Of a DNA stretch of 64,000 nucleotides, positions 8,759-17,502 are shown in pieces. The stretch covers positions 5,150,001 through 5,214,000 of the forward strand of contig NZ_JACHBR010000001.1 in the NCBI RefSeq assembly GCF_014200435.1, read 5' to 3'. Position 1 is the stretch's first letter. Each line of letters starts with the position of its first letter. Under the pieces are notes generated by a model. That model saw nothing but the letters and a program-made list of their open reading frames with translations. It was not told the DNA's origin and did no database searches. The position numbers and the translations under genes were made by a program. The DNA is from Sphaerisporangium krabiense (GTDB taxonomy: Bacteria > Actinomycetota > Actinomycetes > Streptosporangiales > Streptosporangiaceae).

Positions 8759-9769
8759 TCAGCGGGAGGAGAGGTACTCCCGGCCCAGTCCGCGCAGCCG
8801 TGTGTGCGCGAACTCGTACGGGTCGGGGGCGCCGAGGTAGGCCTTGGGAAGCTTGGCGACCATCGTGTAGTTGGTGTCGCAGACGTTGCCCACCGGGGCC
8901 TCGCCGCCCTGGCTGACGAGCTGGTAGGCGTCCAGCTCGTCGAGCCCGGTGAGCGAGGCCGTCCAGGTGACCAGGTCGTGCTGGCTGATGCGGTAGGCGT
9001 CCTCCAGGGGGCGCGCCGAGCCGGTGGACATCAGGTGGCCGTCGTCCTCCATCCGCGGCCACGGCGTCGCGACGCCCTTGATCAGCTCGACGGCGACGAC
9101 CGTGTTCATCGCCGCCTCGACCGCGGTGCCGCACACCTCGCCGTGGCCCTGGCGGCAGTGCCCGTCGCCGATGGAGAACAGGGCGCCCTCGACGTTGACG
9201 CCGAGGTAGACGGTGACCCCGGCCCGCAGCTCGGGGGTGTCCATGTTGCCGCCGTGCGCGTCGGGCGTGATCGTCATCCGCGCCTCCGAGGCGGCGGGCG
9301 CGACGCCGACCGTGCCGTGCATGGGGTCGAGCGGCATCTCGACGCTGAAGTCCCCGCGCCTGGCCCGGTAGCGGACGGTCCGCCGCTCCCGGTCCACCTC
9401 GTACATCCACACGACCTCGTCGAGCGGCGGGTGCAGCATCGCGGTGGTGTGGGTGGCGGTCAGCGCCCCGAAGTGCGGGAACGTGGTCGAGACCGCCCAG
9501 TCGCGCGCGGGCTCGATGGAGACGAAGTGCAGCGCGAGCGTGTCGCCGGGCTCGGCGCCGTCGACGTGGAAGGGTCCGGTGACCGGGTTGAGGTAGGGGA
9601 ACTCGCAGACCTGGGACGGCAGGTCGCCCACTCCGCGGACGCGGCCGCCGAAGCAGTCCTCGGTGAACAGCTCCACGATCGTCCCGGGCTTGACCGAGCC
9701 GACGGCGGCGCGCCCGCCGAACGTGTAGGACAGCTCGTCAGGGCCGGGCCGGTAGGAGATGACGTTCAC
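8759..9769 (-). CDS. Acetamidase/formamidase family amidohydrolase
   Basis: A 336-residue member of the FmdA/AmdA family, which hydrolyses short-chain amides such as formamide or acetamide to the acid and ammonia. Recognisable blocks are GTIVELFTEDCFGG, ITPDAHGGNMDTPELRAG (conserved metal-site region) and IGDGHCRQGHGEV. The GTG start overlaps the stop of the upstream permease gene in a GTGA, so the two are cotranslated. Together with the permease, the amide-type binding protein and the MarR regulator upstream, it forms an amide uptake and degradation locus. Which amide is used cannot be told from sequence. Confidence 0.85.
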   Translation of the reverse strand: MNVISYRPGPDELSYTFGGRAAVGSVKPGTIVELFTEDCFGGRVRGVGDLPSQVCEFPYLNPVTGPFHVDGAEPGDTLALHFVSIEPARDWAVSTTFPHFGALTATHTTAMLHPPLDEVVWMYEVDRERRTVRYRARRGDFSVEMPLDPMHGTVGVAPAASEARMTITPDAHGGNMDTPELRAGVTVYLGVNVEGALFSIGDGHCRQGHGEVCGTAVEAAMNTVVAVELIKGVATPWPRMEDDGHLMSTGSARPLEDAYRISQHDLVTWTASLTGLDELDAYQLVSQGGEAPVGNVCDTNYTMVAKLPKAYLGAPDPYEFAHTRLRGLGREYLSSR

Positions 9770-11196
9770 TTGTGGACCTCCGTGTTCATGCCGGACAGGT
9801 GGAGATTCCGGCCGAATATGCGCATATAGAGGAGGATCAGCACGCCGACGGCCAGCCAGATGAGGCCGACCGTCTGTGCGGCGATCTTGGCGTTGATGAC
9901 GACGTAGAGCAGGATCAGGAAGCCGATGGCCGGGGCGACGAGGTGGGGCCACCAGGCGCGGCTGCGCTTGCGCACGACGTAGTGGACGACGACCGAGATG
10001 TGCAGGGCCAGGAAGGCGGTCATCGCGCCGAAGTTCACCAGCGAGCTGAGCACCGGGATGCCGTCCTCGCGGGTGCTCATGTAGAGGCCGAGCGCCAGGG
10101 ACACCGCGGCGACGAGGAAGGTGGCGTTCACCGGCACCTTGTGCTTGGGGTGCACCTTGCCGAGGAAGCGCGGGAGCTGCCGGTCCCTGGCCATCGCGAA
10201 CAGCAGGCGCGAGGTGGCGGCCTGCGCGACGAGGGAGTTGGCGAAGCCCCACGCGACGGCGGTGGCGACGGCGGTGAGCACGCTCAGCCAGTGGCCGCCC
10301 GCGTACTCGGCGGTGTCGTAGAAGGCGCTGCCGGCCGGGTCGCCGTTGGCGATCAACCCGGCGCGGTCGGGCGCGAGCAGCGCGGCGACCCAGGTCTGCA
10401 CGATGAACAGCGCGCCCGCCAGCATCAGCGCGTAGACCATGGAGCGGCCGAGCTTGCGCGTGCTCTCGCGGCTCTCCTCGGCGAGCATCGAGATGCCGTC
10501 GAAGCCGAGGAAGGACAGCACGGCCACCGACACGGCGCCGAAGACCAGCGGCCAGGAGAAGGTCGAGGAGTCGAAGAGGGGGGTGAGCGCGCCGCCGTGG
10601 CCCTTGCCCTGGGCGAGCGCGAACAGCCCGATGACGATGAAGATCGCCAGGACGATGAGCTCGCCGACCAGCATGACGCGGTTCATCCGGGCGGTCATCT
10701 CGATGCCGAAGTAGTTGACCACCGTGTTGAGCAGGATGAAGCCGATCAGCCAACCCCAGATCGGGATGGCGGGGACGAACGACGCCATCGCCGCGCTGGC
10801 CACCAGGTAGAGCAGCGCGGGCACGAGCACGTAGTCGAGCAGGATGACCCAGCCCGCGAGGAAGCCCACCGGCGCGGCGATCCCCCGGCCCGCGTAGGTG
10901 TAGACCGAGCCGGCCATCGGGAAGGCGCGCGCCATCTGCGCGTACGACAGCGCCGTGAACGCCATCGCGACCATGCCGATGACGTAGGCGAGCGCGACCA
11001 TGCCGCCCGACGCCTGGAAGACGCTGCCGAAGATGCCGAACGGCGCGATCGGCACCATGAAGATGAGCCCGTAGATCAGCAGGTCGGTGAAGCTCAGCGA
11101 GCGCTGGAGCTCCTGCTTGTAGCCGAAACGCTCGACGCCGGAGTCGGCGGGCGACGCCTGGGAGCTTGACGGCGGCGCATCGAAGGGGGAAGTCAT
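9766..11196 (-). CDS. APC superfamily amino acid/amide permease
   Basis: A 476-residue integral membrane protein with about twelve hydrophobic segments and the APC-family N-terminal motif IYGLIFMVPIAPFGIFG followed by GMVALAYVIGMVAMAFTALSY. The ATG at 11196 is taken as start because AAGGAG lies six bases upstream; a further ATG just before it would place that site inside the gene. It overlaps the acetamidase start, so the likely cargo is an amide or an amino acid linked to it. The protein sits in the cytoplasmic membrane and should be a proton- or sodium-coupled importer. Confidence 0.85.
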   Translation of the reverse strand: MTSPFDAPPSSSQASPADSGVERFGYKQELQRSLSFTDLLIYGLIFMVPIAPFGIFGSVFQASGGMVALAYVIGMVAMAFTALSYAQMARAFPMAGSVYTYAGRGIAAPVGFLAGWVILLDYVLVPALLYLVASAAMASFVPAIPIWGWLIGFILLNTVVNYFGIEMTARMNRVMLVGELIVLAIFIVIGLFALAQGKGHGGALTPLFDSSTFSWPLVFGAVSVAVLSFLGFDGISMLAEESRESTRKLGRSMVYALMLAGALFIVQTWVAALLAPDRAGLIANGDPAGSAFYDTAEYAGGHWLSVLTAVATAVAWGFANSLVAQAATSRLLFAMARDRQLPRFLGKVHPKHKVPVNATFLVAAVSLALGLYMSTREDGIPVLSSLVNFGAMTAFLALHISVVVHYVVRKRSRAWWPHLVAPAIGFLILLYVVINAKIAAQTVGLIWLAVGVLILLYMRIFGRNLHLSGMNTEVHK

Positions 11197-11238
11197 GAAG
11201 GGCTCCTTCAAACGCAGGGCAGAGCCGTACGATAGGGC

Positions 11239-11263
11239 GAAACCTTGAAACCGAAAAGGTTTC
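11239..11263 (-). promoter_or_regulatory. Inverted repeat upstream of the permease-acetamidase operon
   Basis: GAAACC (11247-11252) and GGTTTC (11258-11263) form a perfect inverted repeat with a five-base A-rich spacer, and a second GAAACC lies at 11239-11244. The site is about 50-70 bases upstream of the permease start, within the probable promoter. It is a candidate operator for a regulator of the operon; the MarR protein divergently encoded nearby is one candidate. Confidence 0.45.
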
Positions 11264-11432
11264 CCGAGAAAGTTTTACAAAAGGGACACACGGTCGCGTG
11301 ACGGCGGGCCCGGGGGCTGTGCCGCCGTGATGACCTGCGGTTTCGTACGGGTTTCCCCGGGCGTGCGCGGCGGCGTGGCCGGCGGGCGCCGCCCGGTCGT
11401 GCTGACCGTTATGTCGCTCCGGCCCGTCCTCT

Positions 11433-12527
11433 TCAGACGGAGGTCACCACATCGAAGTCCAGACCGTCGGCCCGTCCGACGTACACGCGCTGGTTGACCT
11501 GGCCGCCCGCCAGGGTGACCCGGCCACGGCCGCCGGTGATCGTGGTGCCGTCCGCGGCCGCCTCGATGGCGCGCACGGACGGGGAGCCCGCGCGCCGCGC
11601 CAGGGCCGCCAGCATCGCCACGCCTTCGTAGCAGCCGTGCCCGTGCCCGTTGAGCAGCGGCGCCGCGGGACCGAAGCCGCGCGTGTAGCGCTCGGCCAGC
11701 CCGAGGTTGGCGTCGGTGGTCAGGGTGCCGAAGTAGCCCATGGCGGCGTACAGCTCGCCGGTGGTGTCGCCGCCGATGGCCAGCAGCCCGTGCTCCTCCA
11801 GGGCGCCGCACAGCCGCGCGCAGCCGAGCCCGCTCGCGGTGAACGCCCGGTTGAAGGCGACGAGGTCGCTGCCGATGAGGTTGACCAGCACGGCGTCCGG
11901 CCGCACGGCGGCCAGCTCCTCGATGACGGGGCCGGTGTCGATGGTGCCGGAGGGGACGAACCGCTCGCCGACCACCGTGGCCGACCGCGCGCGCAGGTGG
12001 GCGCGGGCGGAGGCGTGCACCAGGCGCGGCCAGACGTAGTCGTTGCCGAGCAGGAACCAGCGCCGCGCCCTGCGGTTGTCGATGAGCCAGTCGAGGCCGG
12101 GGCCGACCTGGCGCGAGGCGGGCTCGCCGAGGTAGTACACGCCCGGCCGCCGCGTCCCGCCCTCGTGCGGCGGGGTGTAGACGAACGGCACCACCCCGGC
12201 GACCACGCGCTCGATGGCGACACGGACGTCGCTGGTGTGGGTGCCGACGAGTCCCTGGACGGCTCCGGCGGAGGTCAGCCCGGCGACCTCGCGCGCCACC
12301 TCGGCCGGGGGAGCGCCCGCGTCGATCAGGACCAGCTCGACCGGCCTGCCGAGCACGCCGCCGTCCGCGTTGACCTCCGAGGCGGCGAGCATGGCGCAGT
12401 TGATCGCGCACGGCCCGAGCAGGCCGAGCACCCCGGAGACGGGAACCACCAGACCGACGCGGAACGCCTCGGCCTTGAGCAGATGCGCTTCGAGGGGGTC
12501 GATGACGACCGTGACGGGATTGGTCAC
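11433..12527 (-). CDS. AmiC/FmdD-type periplasmic-binding-fold amide sensor or transporter subunit
   Basis: A 364-residue protein of the type 1 periplasmic-binding fold used for branched amino acids, urea and short amides (RVGLVVPVSGVLGLLGPCAINCAMLAASEVNADGG at the start, GLVGTHTSDVRVAIERV in lobe one). There is no signal peptide or lipobox, so it should be cytosolic. That resembles the amide sensor AmiC rather than an exported ABC-transporter subunit. The GTG at 12527 is chosen because a -10-like GATACT sits eight bases upstream, consistent with a leaderless message. It lies between the permease operon and the divergent MarR gene; a role as an intracellular amide sensor for the acetamidase operon is inference. 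Confidence 0.7.
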   Translation of the reverse strand: MTNPVTVVIDPLEAHLLKAEAFRVGLVVPVSGVLGLLGPCAINCAMLAASEVNADGGVLGRPVELVLIDAGAPPAEVAREVAGLTSAGAVQGLVGTHTSDVRVAIERVVAGVVPFVYTPPHEGGTRRPGVYYLGEPASRQVGPGLDWLIDNRRARRWFLLGNDYVWPRLVHASARAHLRARSATVVGERFVPSGTIDTGPVIEELAAVRPDAVLVNLIGSDLVAFNRAFTASGLGCARLCGALEEHGLLAIGGDTTGELYAAMGYFGTLTTDANLGLAERYTRGFGPAAPLLNGHGHGCYEGVAMLAALARRAGSPSVRAIEAAADGTTITGGRGRVTLAGGQVNQRVYVGRADGLDFDVVTSV

Positions 12528-12574
12528 GCGTAAGAGTATCCTCTCGGGCACCCGCGCACGAAGGGAGTTCGGCG

Positions 12575-13048
12575 ATGACGACGACACCTCATTTCCCGGC
12601 CAGGCATGAGGAGGCGCCGGCGTCCGGGGGTCTCGGCTCGTCGCTGGCCTACCTGCTGACCCGCGCCGAGCGCGGCGTCAACCGCGGGCTGGCGGCCGCG
12701 CTGGCGGCCGAGGACGTCACGGTGGAGCAGTGGCGCATCCTCCAGGCGCTGGCCGACGGGCGCGGGCATTCCATGGGCCACCTTGCCGAGGCCGCGCTCA
12801 TGCCGCACCCCACGCTGACCAAGGCGGTGGACCGCCTCGTGGACCGGGCGGTGGTCTACCGCGGGCATGATCCGGCAGATCGCCGCAAAGTAGCGGTTTT
12901 CCTGGCAAATCGGGGCAGTGAGCTTCTGGGCCGCCTGGAGGCGGGCATCGCCGAGCACCATCGGGCGATCCTCGCGACCTATGGCGCGGCCCGGACGGAA
13001 GAGCTCATGCGCGAGCTGGAGCGCTTGGTGGAGGCACTGGGAGGCTGA
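12575..13048 (+). CDS. MarR family transcriptional regulator
   Basis: A 157-residue winged-helix regulator. The wHTH core is clear: VEQWRILQALADG, then HSMGHLAEAALMPHPTLTKAVDRLVDRAVVYRGHDPADRRKV, which covers the recognition helix and the beta-hairpin wing with the DxRRK signature. It is transcribed away from the amide-sensor gene with 47 bases between the two starts, so it probably controls that divergent promoter, itself, and perhaps the downstream PhoD-like gene 55 bases away. The ligand is not known. Confidence 0.85.
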   Translation: MTTTPHFPARHEEAPASGGLGSSLAYLLTRAERGVNRGLAAALAAEDVTVEQWRILQALADGRGHSMGHLAEAALMPHPTLTKAVDRLVDRAVVYRGHDPADRRKVAVFLANRGSELLGRLEAGIAEHHRAILATYGAARTEELMRELERLVEALGG

Positions 13049-13103
13049 CCCCGGGCGAGTTCGTGCATATGGTTCATATCGCATGCTCACGAGGGGAGGC
13101 CAC

Positions 13104-14690
13104 GTGCCCGAACTACTGGTAGGGCCGTTGCTGCGGTACGTCGACGAGGCGGTCGCCTCGGTGTGGGTCGAGACGAGCGCGCCGTGCGAGGTCACGATCG
13201 AGGCCGGGGGCCTGCGCGCCGCCGACCGCACCTTCACCGTCCACGGCCACCATTACGCGCTCGTCGACATCGAGGCCACCGGGGCCTACACCGTGGAACT
13301 GGACGGCGAGACGGTCTGGCCGCTGGACGACGCGCCGCCGAGCCGCATATGCCCGCTGCGCGAGCTCGGCAGGGTCGTCTTCGGCTCCTGCCGCACCAGC
13401 GTCCCCCACGACGACGAGCACGTCAGGACGCACGGCGTCGACATCCTGCACGCCTACGGCCGGCAGCTGATGGAGGGCGGCGACCTGCCGAGCCTCATGC
13501 TGTTCCTCGGCGACCAGGTCTACGCCGACGAGCCGTCGCAGGAGATGCTCGACTTCATCCACGCCCGCAGGCAGGACGGCCCCGACGAGATCGTCGACTA
13601 CGAGGAGTACGCCGAGCTGTACCGGCAGGCGTGGACCGACCCGGTGGTCCGCTGGGTGCTGTCCACCGTCCCCACCGCGATGATCTTCGACGACCACGAC
13701 GTGCGCGACGACTGGAACACCTCCGAGACCTGGCGCCGCGAGATCGCCGAGGTGCCCTGGTGGCAGACCCGCATCGTCTCGGCCCTCGGCGCCTACTGGG
13801 TGTACCAGCACATCGGCAACCTCTCGCCGTCCGAGCGCAAGGCCGACCCCGTCTACGCCGCGGTCGTGTCCGAGGGCCGCGACGGCGACGGCGGCGCCAT
13901 CCTGGACGCCTTCGCCGCCAAGGCCGACGAGGACCCGGCCTCGACGCGGTGGAGCTACTCCCGCGACATCGCCGGCACGCGCCTGGTCATGCTGGACACC
14001 CGCAGCGCCAGGAAGCTCGACACCGGCGACCGCAGGATGCTCGACCAGGACGAGTGGGACTGGTTCACCGAGCTGGCCACCGGCGACGTGGACCATCTGC
14101 TCGTCGGCTCCTCGGTGCCGGTCTTCCTGCCGAGCGGCATCTTCGACGTCGAGAGCTGGAACGAGGCCGTCGCCGACGGCGCCTGGGGACGCAGGGCCGC
14201 CCGCTGGGCCGAGAAGCTGCGCCAGGCGCTCGACCTCGAACACTGGGGCGCCTTCCGCCGCTCGTTCGAGGAGTTCGGCCACGTCCTGGTCGACGTCGCC
14301 TCCGGCCGCAAGGGCCGCGCCCCCGCCACCATCGTGCTGATGTCGGGGGACGTGCACTACTCCTACCTGGCGGCGGCGGGCCCGGTCTCGGCCGACCTGG
14401 ACTCCGCGCGCATCTACCAGGCCGTCTGCTCGCCCATCCGCAACCCCCTGAGCCGGGTGCTGCGCCTGGCCAACGTGATCGGCTCGTTCGGGGTCGCCAG
14501 CCTGGCCGGGATCGTCCTGGTCCGCACGGCCAAGCTGCCCCGCCGCACGCTCCGCTGGAAGATCACCGACGGCCCGTGGTTCCCCAACGCCCTCGCGTCG
14601 CTGGACCTGGACGGCCGCTCGGCCGTCGTCCGCTGGCACACCGCCCGCCCGGACTTCGAGGAGCTCACCGCCGTCCGGCTCGCGCCCTGA
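13104..14690 (+). CDS. PhoD-like metallophosphatase
   Basis: A 528-residue member of the alkaline phosphatase D family of calcineurin-like phosphoesterases. The metal-binding signatures are in order: FGSCRTS, LGDQVYADE, FDDHDVRDDWN and LMSGDVHYSYLA. These supply the Asp, Asn and His ligands for the metal pair. There is no obvious signal peptide, so unlike Bacillus PhoD it may act in the cytosol. The GTG start at 13104 has GGGGAGG close upstream; an in-frame ATG at 13083 is the alternative. It converges on rocD, with a strong hairpin between them. Confidence 0.8.
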   Translation: MPELLVGPLLRYVDEAVASVWVETSAPCEVTIEAGGLRAADRTFTVHGHHYALVDIEATGAYTVELDGETVWPLDDAPPSRICPLRELGRVVFGSCRTSVPHDDEHVRTHGVDILHAYGRQLMEGGDLPSLMLFLGDQVYADEPSQEMLDFIHARRQDGPDEIVDYEEYAELYRQAWTDPVVRWVLSTVPTAMIFDDHDVRDDWNTSETWRREIAEVPWWQTRIVSALGAYWVYQHIGNLSPSERKADPVYAAVVSEGRDGDGGAILDAFAAKADEDPASTRWSYSRDIAGTRLVMLDTRSARKLDTGDRRMLDQDEWDWFTELATGDVDHLLVGSSVPVFLPSGIFDVESWNEAVADGAWGRRAARWAEKLRQALDLEHWGAFRRSFEEFGHVLVDVASGRKGRAPATIVLMSGDVHYSYLAAAGPVSADLDSARIYQAVCSPIRNPLSRVLRLANVIGSFGVASLAGIVLVRTAKLPRRTLRWKITDGPWFPNALASLDLDGRSAVVRWHTARPDFEELTAVRLAP

Positions 14691-14698
14691 GCCGGACG

Positions 14699-14732
14699 GG
14701 CCACCGGCGGCGCGCAGTGACAGCCGGTGGCC
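14699..14732. terminator. Bidirectional hairpin terminator
   Basis: A perfect 10-bp inverted repeat (GGCCACCGGC and its complement) with a 14-base loop lies between the convergent phosphatase and rocD genes. Outer bases CGGACG and CGTCCG extend the stem with a small bulge. Confidence 0.75.
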
Positions 14733-14745
14733 GCCGTCCGCCGCC

Positions 14746-15996
14746 CTACGCGCGCCCGGCGCGGGCCGCCAGCTCGGCCAGCGCCTCGGCCAGGCGGTCG
14801 ATCGCCCAGTTCAGCTCCTCCTCCGACACCACCAGCGGCGGCGCCAGCCGGATCGTCGAGCCGTGGGTGTCCTTGGCCAGCACGCCGCGCCGCATCAGCG
14901 CCTCACAGACGTCGCGGCCCGTGCCGAGCGAGGGGTCGATGTCCACCCCGGCCCACAGGCCGCGGCCCCGCACCGCCACCACGCCCTGCCCGCCGGGCCC
15001 ACCGTGCCCGATCAGGCCGCGCAGGCGCTCGTGCAGCAGCGCGCCGAGCTCCCGCGCCCTGGCCTGGAACTCGCCGGTCGCCAGCAGCCCCACGACCGCC
15101 TCGCCCACGGCGCAGGCCAGCGGGTTGCCGCCGAACGTCGAACCGTGCTGCCCCGGCTTGATCACGCCGAGCACGCCGGCGTCGGCGACGACCGCGGAGA
15201 CCGGCACGACCCCACCGCCGAGCGCCTTGCCCAGCACGTACATGTCCGGGACGACGCCCTCGTGGTCGCACGCGAACGTGTCGCCCGTGCGGCCGAGCCC
15301 CGACTGGATCTCGTCGGCGATGAACAGCACGTCGTGCTCGTCGCAGATCTCGCGGACCTGGGCGAGGTAGCCCGCCGGGGGCACCAGCACGCCGGCCTCG
15401 CCCTGGATCGGCTCCAGCAGCACCGCGACGGTGTTCTCGTCGATGGCCTCGCGGACCGCCTCGGCCGAGCCGTACTTGACGATCCTGAAGCCCGGCGTCG
15501 CCGGGCCGAAGCCGTCGCGGGCGTCGGGGTCGGTGGAGAAGCTCACGATCGTAGTCGTGCGGCCGTGGAAGTTGTCCTCCATGACCACGATGTTCGCCTG
15601 GTCCGGGGCGACGCCCTTGACCTCGTAGCCCCACTTGCGGGCCACCTTGATCGCGGTCTCCACGGCCTCGGCGCCGGTGTTCATGGGCAGGACCATGTCC
15701 TTGCCGCACAGCTCGGCCAGGCCCTGGCAGAAGGCCGCGAACCGGTCGTGGAAGAACGCCCGGCTGGTGAGGGTGACCCGCTGGAGCTGCTCCTGGGCGG
15801 CCCGCAGGATCACGGGGTTGCCGTGGCCGAAGTTGAGCGAGGAGTAGCCCGCCAGGCAGTCGAGGTACCGGGTGCCCTCGACGTCGGTGACCCACGCGCC
15901 GCGCGCCTCGCGCACGACGACCGGCAGCGGGTGGTAGTTGTGGGCGCTGTGCCGCTCGCTCAGCTCGATGAGCTCGCGGGTGGTCGGCGTGCTCAT
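14746..15996 (-). CDS. rocD: Ornithine aminotransferase
   Basis: A 416-residue pyridoxal-phosphate enzyme of aminotransferase class III. It should convert ornithine and 2-oxoglutarate to glutamate semialdehyde and glutamate. Characteristic blocks are the cofactor-phosphate GAEAVETAIKVARKWG, LFIADEIQSGLGRTG with the Asp that binds the pyridine nitrogen, and VLGKALGGGVVPVSAVVAD with the Schiff-base lysine. HNYHPLPVVVREARGAWVTD at the N-terminus is typical of ornithine rather than acetylornithine enzymes. The start overlaps the ddaH stop in ATGA, so the two genes form an arginine-to-glutamate catabolic operon, probably under the adjacent Lrp regulator. Confidence 0.92.
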   Translation of the reverse strand: MSTPTTRELIELSERHSAHNYHPLPVVVREARGAWVTDVEGTRYLDCLAGYSSLNFGHGNPVILRAAQEQLQRVTLTSRAFFHDRFAAFCQGLAELCGKDMVLPMNTGAEAVETAIKVARKWGYEVKGVAPDQANIVVMEDNFHGRTTTIVSFSTDPDARDGFGPATPGFRIVKYGSAEAVREAIDENTVAVLLEPIQGEAGVLVPPAGYLAQVREICDEHDVLFIADEIQSGLGRTGDTFACDHEGVVPDMYVLGKALGGGVVPVSAVVADAGVLGVIKPGQHGSTFGGNPLACAVGEAVVGLLATGEFQARARELGALLHERLRGLIGHGGPGGQGVVAVRGRGLWAGVDIDPSLGTGRDVCEALMRRGVLAKDTHGSTIRLAPPLVVSEEELNWAIDRLAEALAELAARAGRA

Positions 15997-16793
15997 ACGC
16001 GGATCTCCAGGGTGCAGCATTTCGGACCGCCGCCGGCCTTGCGCAGCTCGCTCAGGTCGACGGGGATGACGTTCAGTCCCCGGCGTTTCAATTCTAGCGA
16101 CAGCTCGGCGGCCTCCATGTTGATCACCACGTTGTGGCCGTCGCTGACGGCGTTGAGCCCGAGCACCGCGGCGTCCTCGGCCGAGGCGAGGACGGCGCCG
16201 GGGAACATGCGGCGCAGCACCTCCTGGCTGCCGCGCGAGAAGGCGCCCGGGTAGTAGGCGACGTTGCCGCCGTCGATCGGGAACAGCGCGGTGTCGAGGT
16301 GGTAGTAGCGCGGGTCGACGAGCTGGAGGGTCACGACGGGGCGGCCGAGGAACTCCTGGGCCTCCTTGTGCGCCGTGATCGCCGTGCGGAAGCCGGTCCC
16401 GGCGAGGATCACGTCGTCCAGCGTGAGGAAGTCGCCCTCGCCCTCGTTGGTCTGGGTGGGCTGCATCACCGGGCCGTACCCGTTGTCCTGGAACCAGCGC
16501 AGGTAGGCGGGGCCCTCGGGGGCGCGCTCGACGCTGGCGAACCGGGCGCCGTACACCCGTCCGCCGGTCACCAGGGCGCCGTTCGCGGCGAAGACCATGT
16601 CCGGCAGGCCCTCGATCGGGTCGATCAGGCTGACGGTGTGACCCAGTTCCTCGTAGACGTCCCTGAGCCTCTCCCACTGGTGGACGGCGACGGTGGTGTC
16701 GGCGCCGGCGGCGGGGTCCATCCAGGGGTTGATGGCGTACTCGACCGCGAAGTACTCGGGACGGCACATGAGGTAATGCCGGGTGTGGGCCAT
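15993..16793 (-). CDS. ddaH: Dimethylarginine dimethylaminohydrolase / arginine-modifying guanidino hydrolase
   Basis: A 266-residue enzyme of the amidinotransferase/hydrolase superfamily. Signatures are MCRPEYFAVEYAINPWM at the N-terminus, the Glu-Gly-Asp loop TNEGEGDFLT, the catalytic His in VSDGHNVV and the nucleophilic Cys in GGGPKCCTLEI near the C-terminus. It hydrolyses the guanidino group of arginine derivatives, giving citrulline or, in some relatives, ornithine. Its fusion by ATGA overlap to rocD supports a role in arginine breakdown, and ornithine-producing activity would feed rocD directly. GGAG lies six bases upstream of the ATG. The exact substrate is not settled by sequence. Confidence 0.85.
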   Translation of the reverse strand: MAHTRHYLMCRPEYFAVEYAINPWMDPAAGADTTVAVHQWERLRDVYEELGHTVSLIDPIEGLPDMVFAANGALVTGGRVYGARFASVERAPEGPAYLRWFQDNGYGPVMQPTQTNEGEGDFLTLDDVILAGTGFRTAITAHKEAQEFLGRPVVTLQLVDPRYYHLDTALFPIDGGNVAYYPGAFSRGSQEVLRRMFPGAVLASAEDAAVLGLNAVSDGHNVVINMEAAELSLELKRRGLNVIPVDLSELRKAGGGPKCCTLEIRV

Positions 16794-16833
16794 CTATCAC
16801 TCCGTCGGAAAACGGCTGGTCAGGGATGAGATC

Positions 16834-16929
16834 AGCCTAGAAACGGGTAACGGGCCCTGCCAGGCGCGGCGATTGCGCGGCATCGGGGATCGGTTGCGTA
16901 GTAGCGGGCCGAAACGGCGATTTGTTGCG
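16834..16929 (-). promoter_or_regulatory. ddaH-rocD promoter with three phased Lrp-like half sites
   Basis: A TAGGCT -10 candidate lies at 16839-16834, about 40 bases before the ddaH start. Upstream of it TTGCG occurs three times, at 16873-16877, 16894-16898 and 16925-16929. The spacings are 21 and 31 bp, close to two and three helical turns, so all three lie on one face of the DNA. Phased half sites are typical of Lrp/AsnC proteins, and an Lrp gene starts just beyond this region. Confidence 0.55.
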
Positions 16930-16947
16930 TGCCCCGGCGTTCCGGTT

Positions 16948-17415
16948 TCACGGCGCGATCCCGTTGCGGGCGTGCGGGGTGTCGATGAGCCGGGACAGCA
17001 CGATCACGCTCTTGGTGCGCACGACGAACGGCTCGGCCGCCACCCGCTCGATGACCTGCTCGACGTGCCGGACGTCGGTGGCGCGGATGTGCAGCAGCGC
17101 GTCGGCCTCGCCGGTGATCGTGCAGGCGGAGATGACCTCGGGGTGCCGCGCGACGGCGGCGCCGATCTCGGCGGGGGAGGTCTTGCCCCGGCAGAACAGC
17201 TCGACGTACGCCTCGGTGGTCCAGCCGAGCGCGGAGGGGTCGACGCGCGCGGTGAAGCCGGTGATGGCGCCGGTGCTCAGCAGGCGGTCCACCCGGCGCT
17301 TGACCGCGGGGGCCGACAGGCCGATCCGCTGCCCGATCTCCGCGTACGTCGAGCGGGCGTCCTCGACCAGGGCCCCGACGATCGCACGATCAAGCGCATC
17401 CAGCTCCACGGGCAC
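16948..17415 (-). CDS. Lrp/AsnC family transcriptional regulator
   Basis: A 155-residue protein with an N-terminal helix-turn-helix (LDRAIVGALVEDARSTYAEIGQRIGLSAPAVKRRVDRL) and a C-terminal RAM ligand-binding domain (ITGEADALLHIRATDVRHVEQVIERV). Such regulators form octamers and respond to amino acids. It is on the same strand as ddaH-rocD and 150 bases upstream of it, and is the obvious candidate for its control. Two GTG codons (17415 and 17409) are possible starts. A TATACA -10 box at 17422-17417 would place transcription at the second, giving a leaderless message; the palindrome CTGTATACAG spans that box and could be an autoregulatory site. Confidence 0.85.
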   Translation of the reverse strand: MPVELDALDRAIVGALVEDARSTYAEIGQRIGLSAPAVKRRVDRLLSTGAITGFTARVDPSALGWTTEAYVELFCRGKTSPAEIGAAVARHPEVISACTITGEADALLHIRATDVRHVEQVIERVAAEPFVVRTKSVIVLSRLIDTPHARNGIAP

Positions 17416-17489
17416 CTGTATACAGCCCGTCCGCCACCCGCACACTTTCCGGGGTCACCTCAAAGTTTAAGTGACTCCAAGTTTGGTGT

Positions 17490-17502
17490 TACTCTACTCG
17501 GC
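17490..17502 (+). promoter_or_regulatory. Leaderless promoter -10 box of the ABC exporter operon
   Basis: TACTCT at 17490-17495 lies seven bases before the ATG at 17503, so the transcript probably begins at the start codon; there is no ribosome binding site. The preceding bases carry AAGTTT twice (about 17463 and 17480) and AGTGAC/GTTACT arms around it, possibly an operator. Confidence 0.5.
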
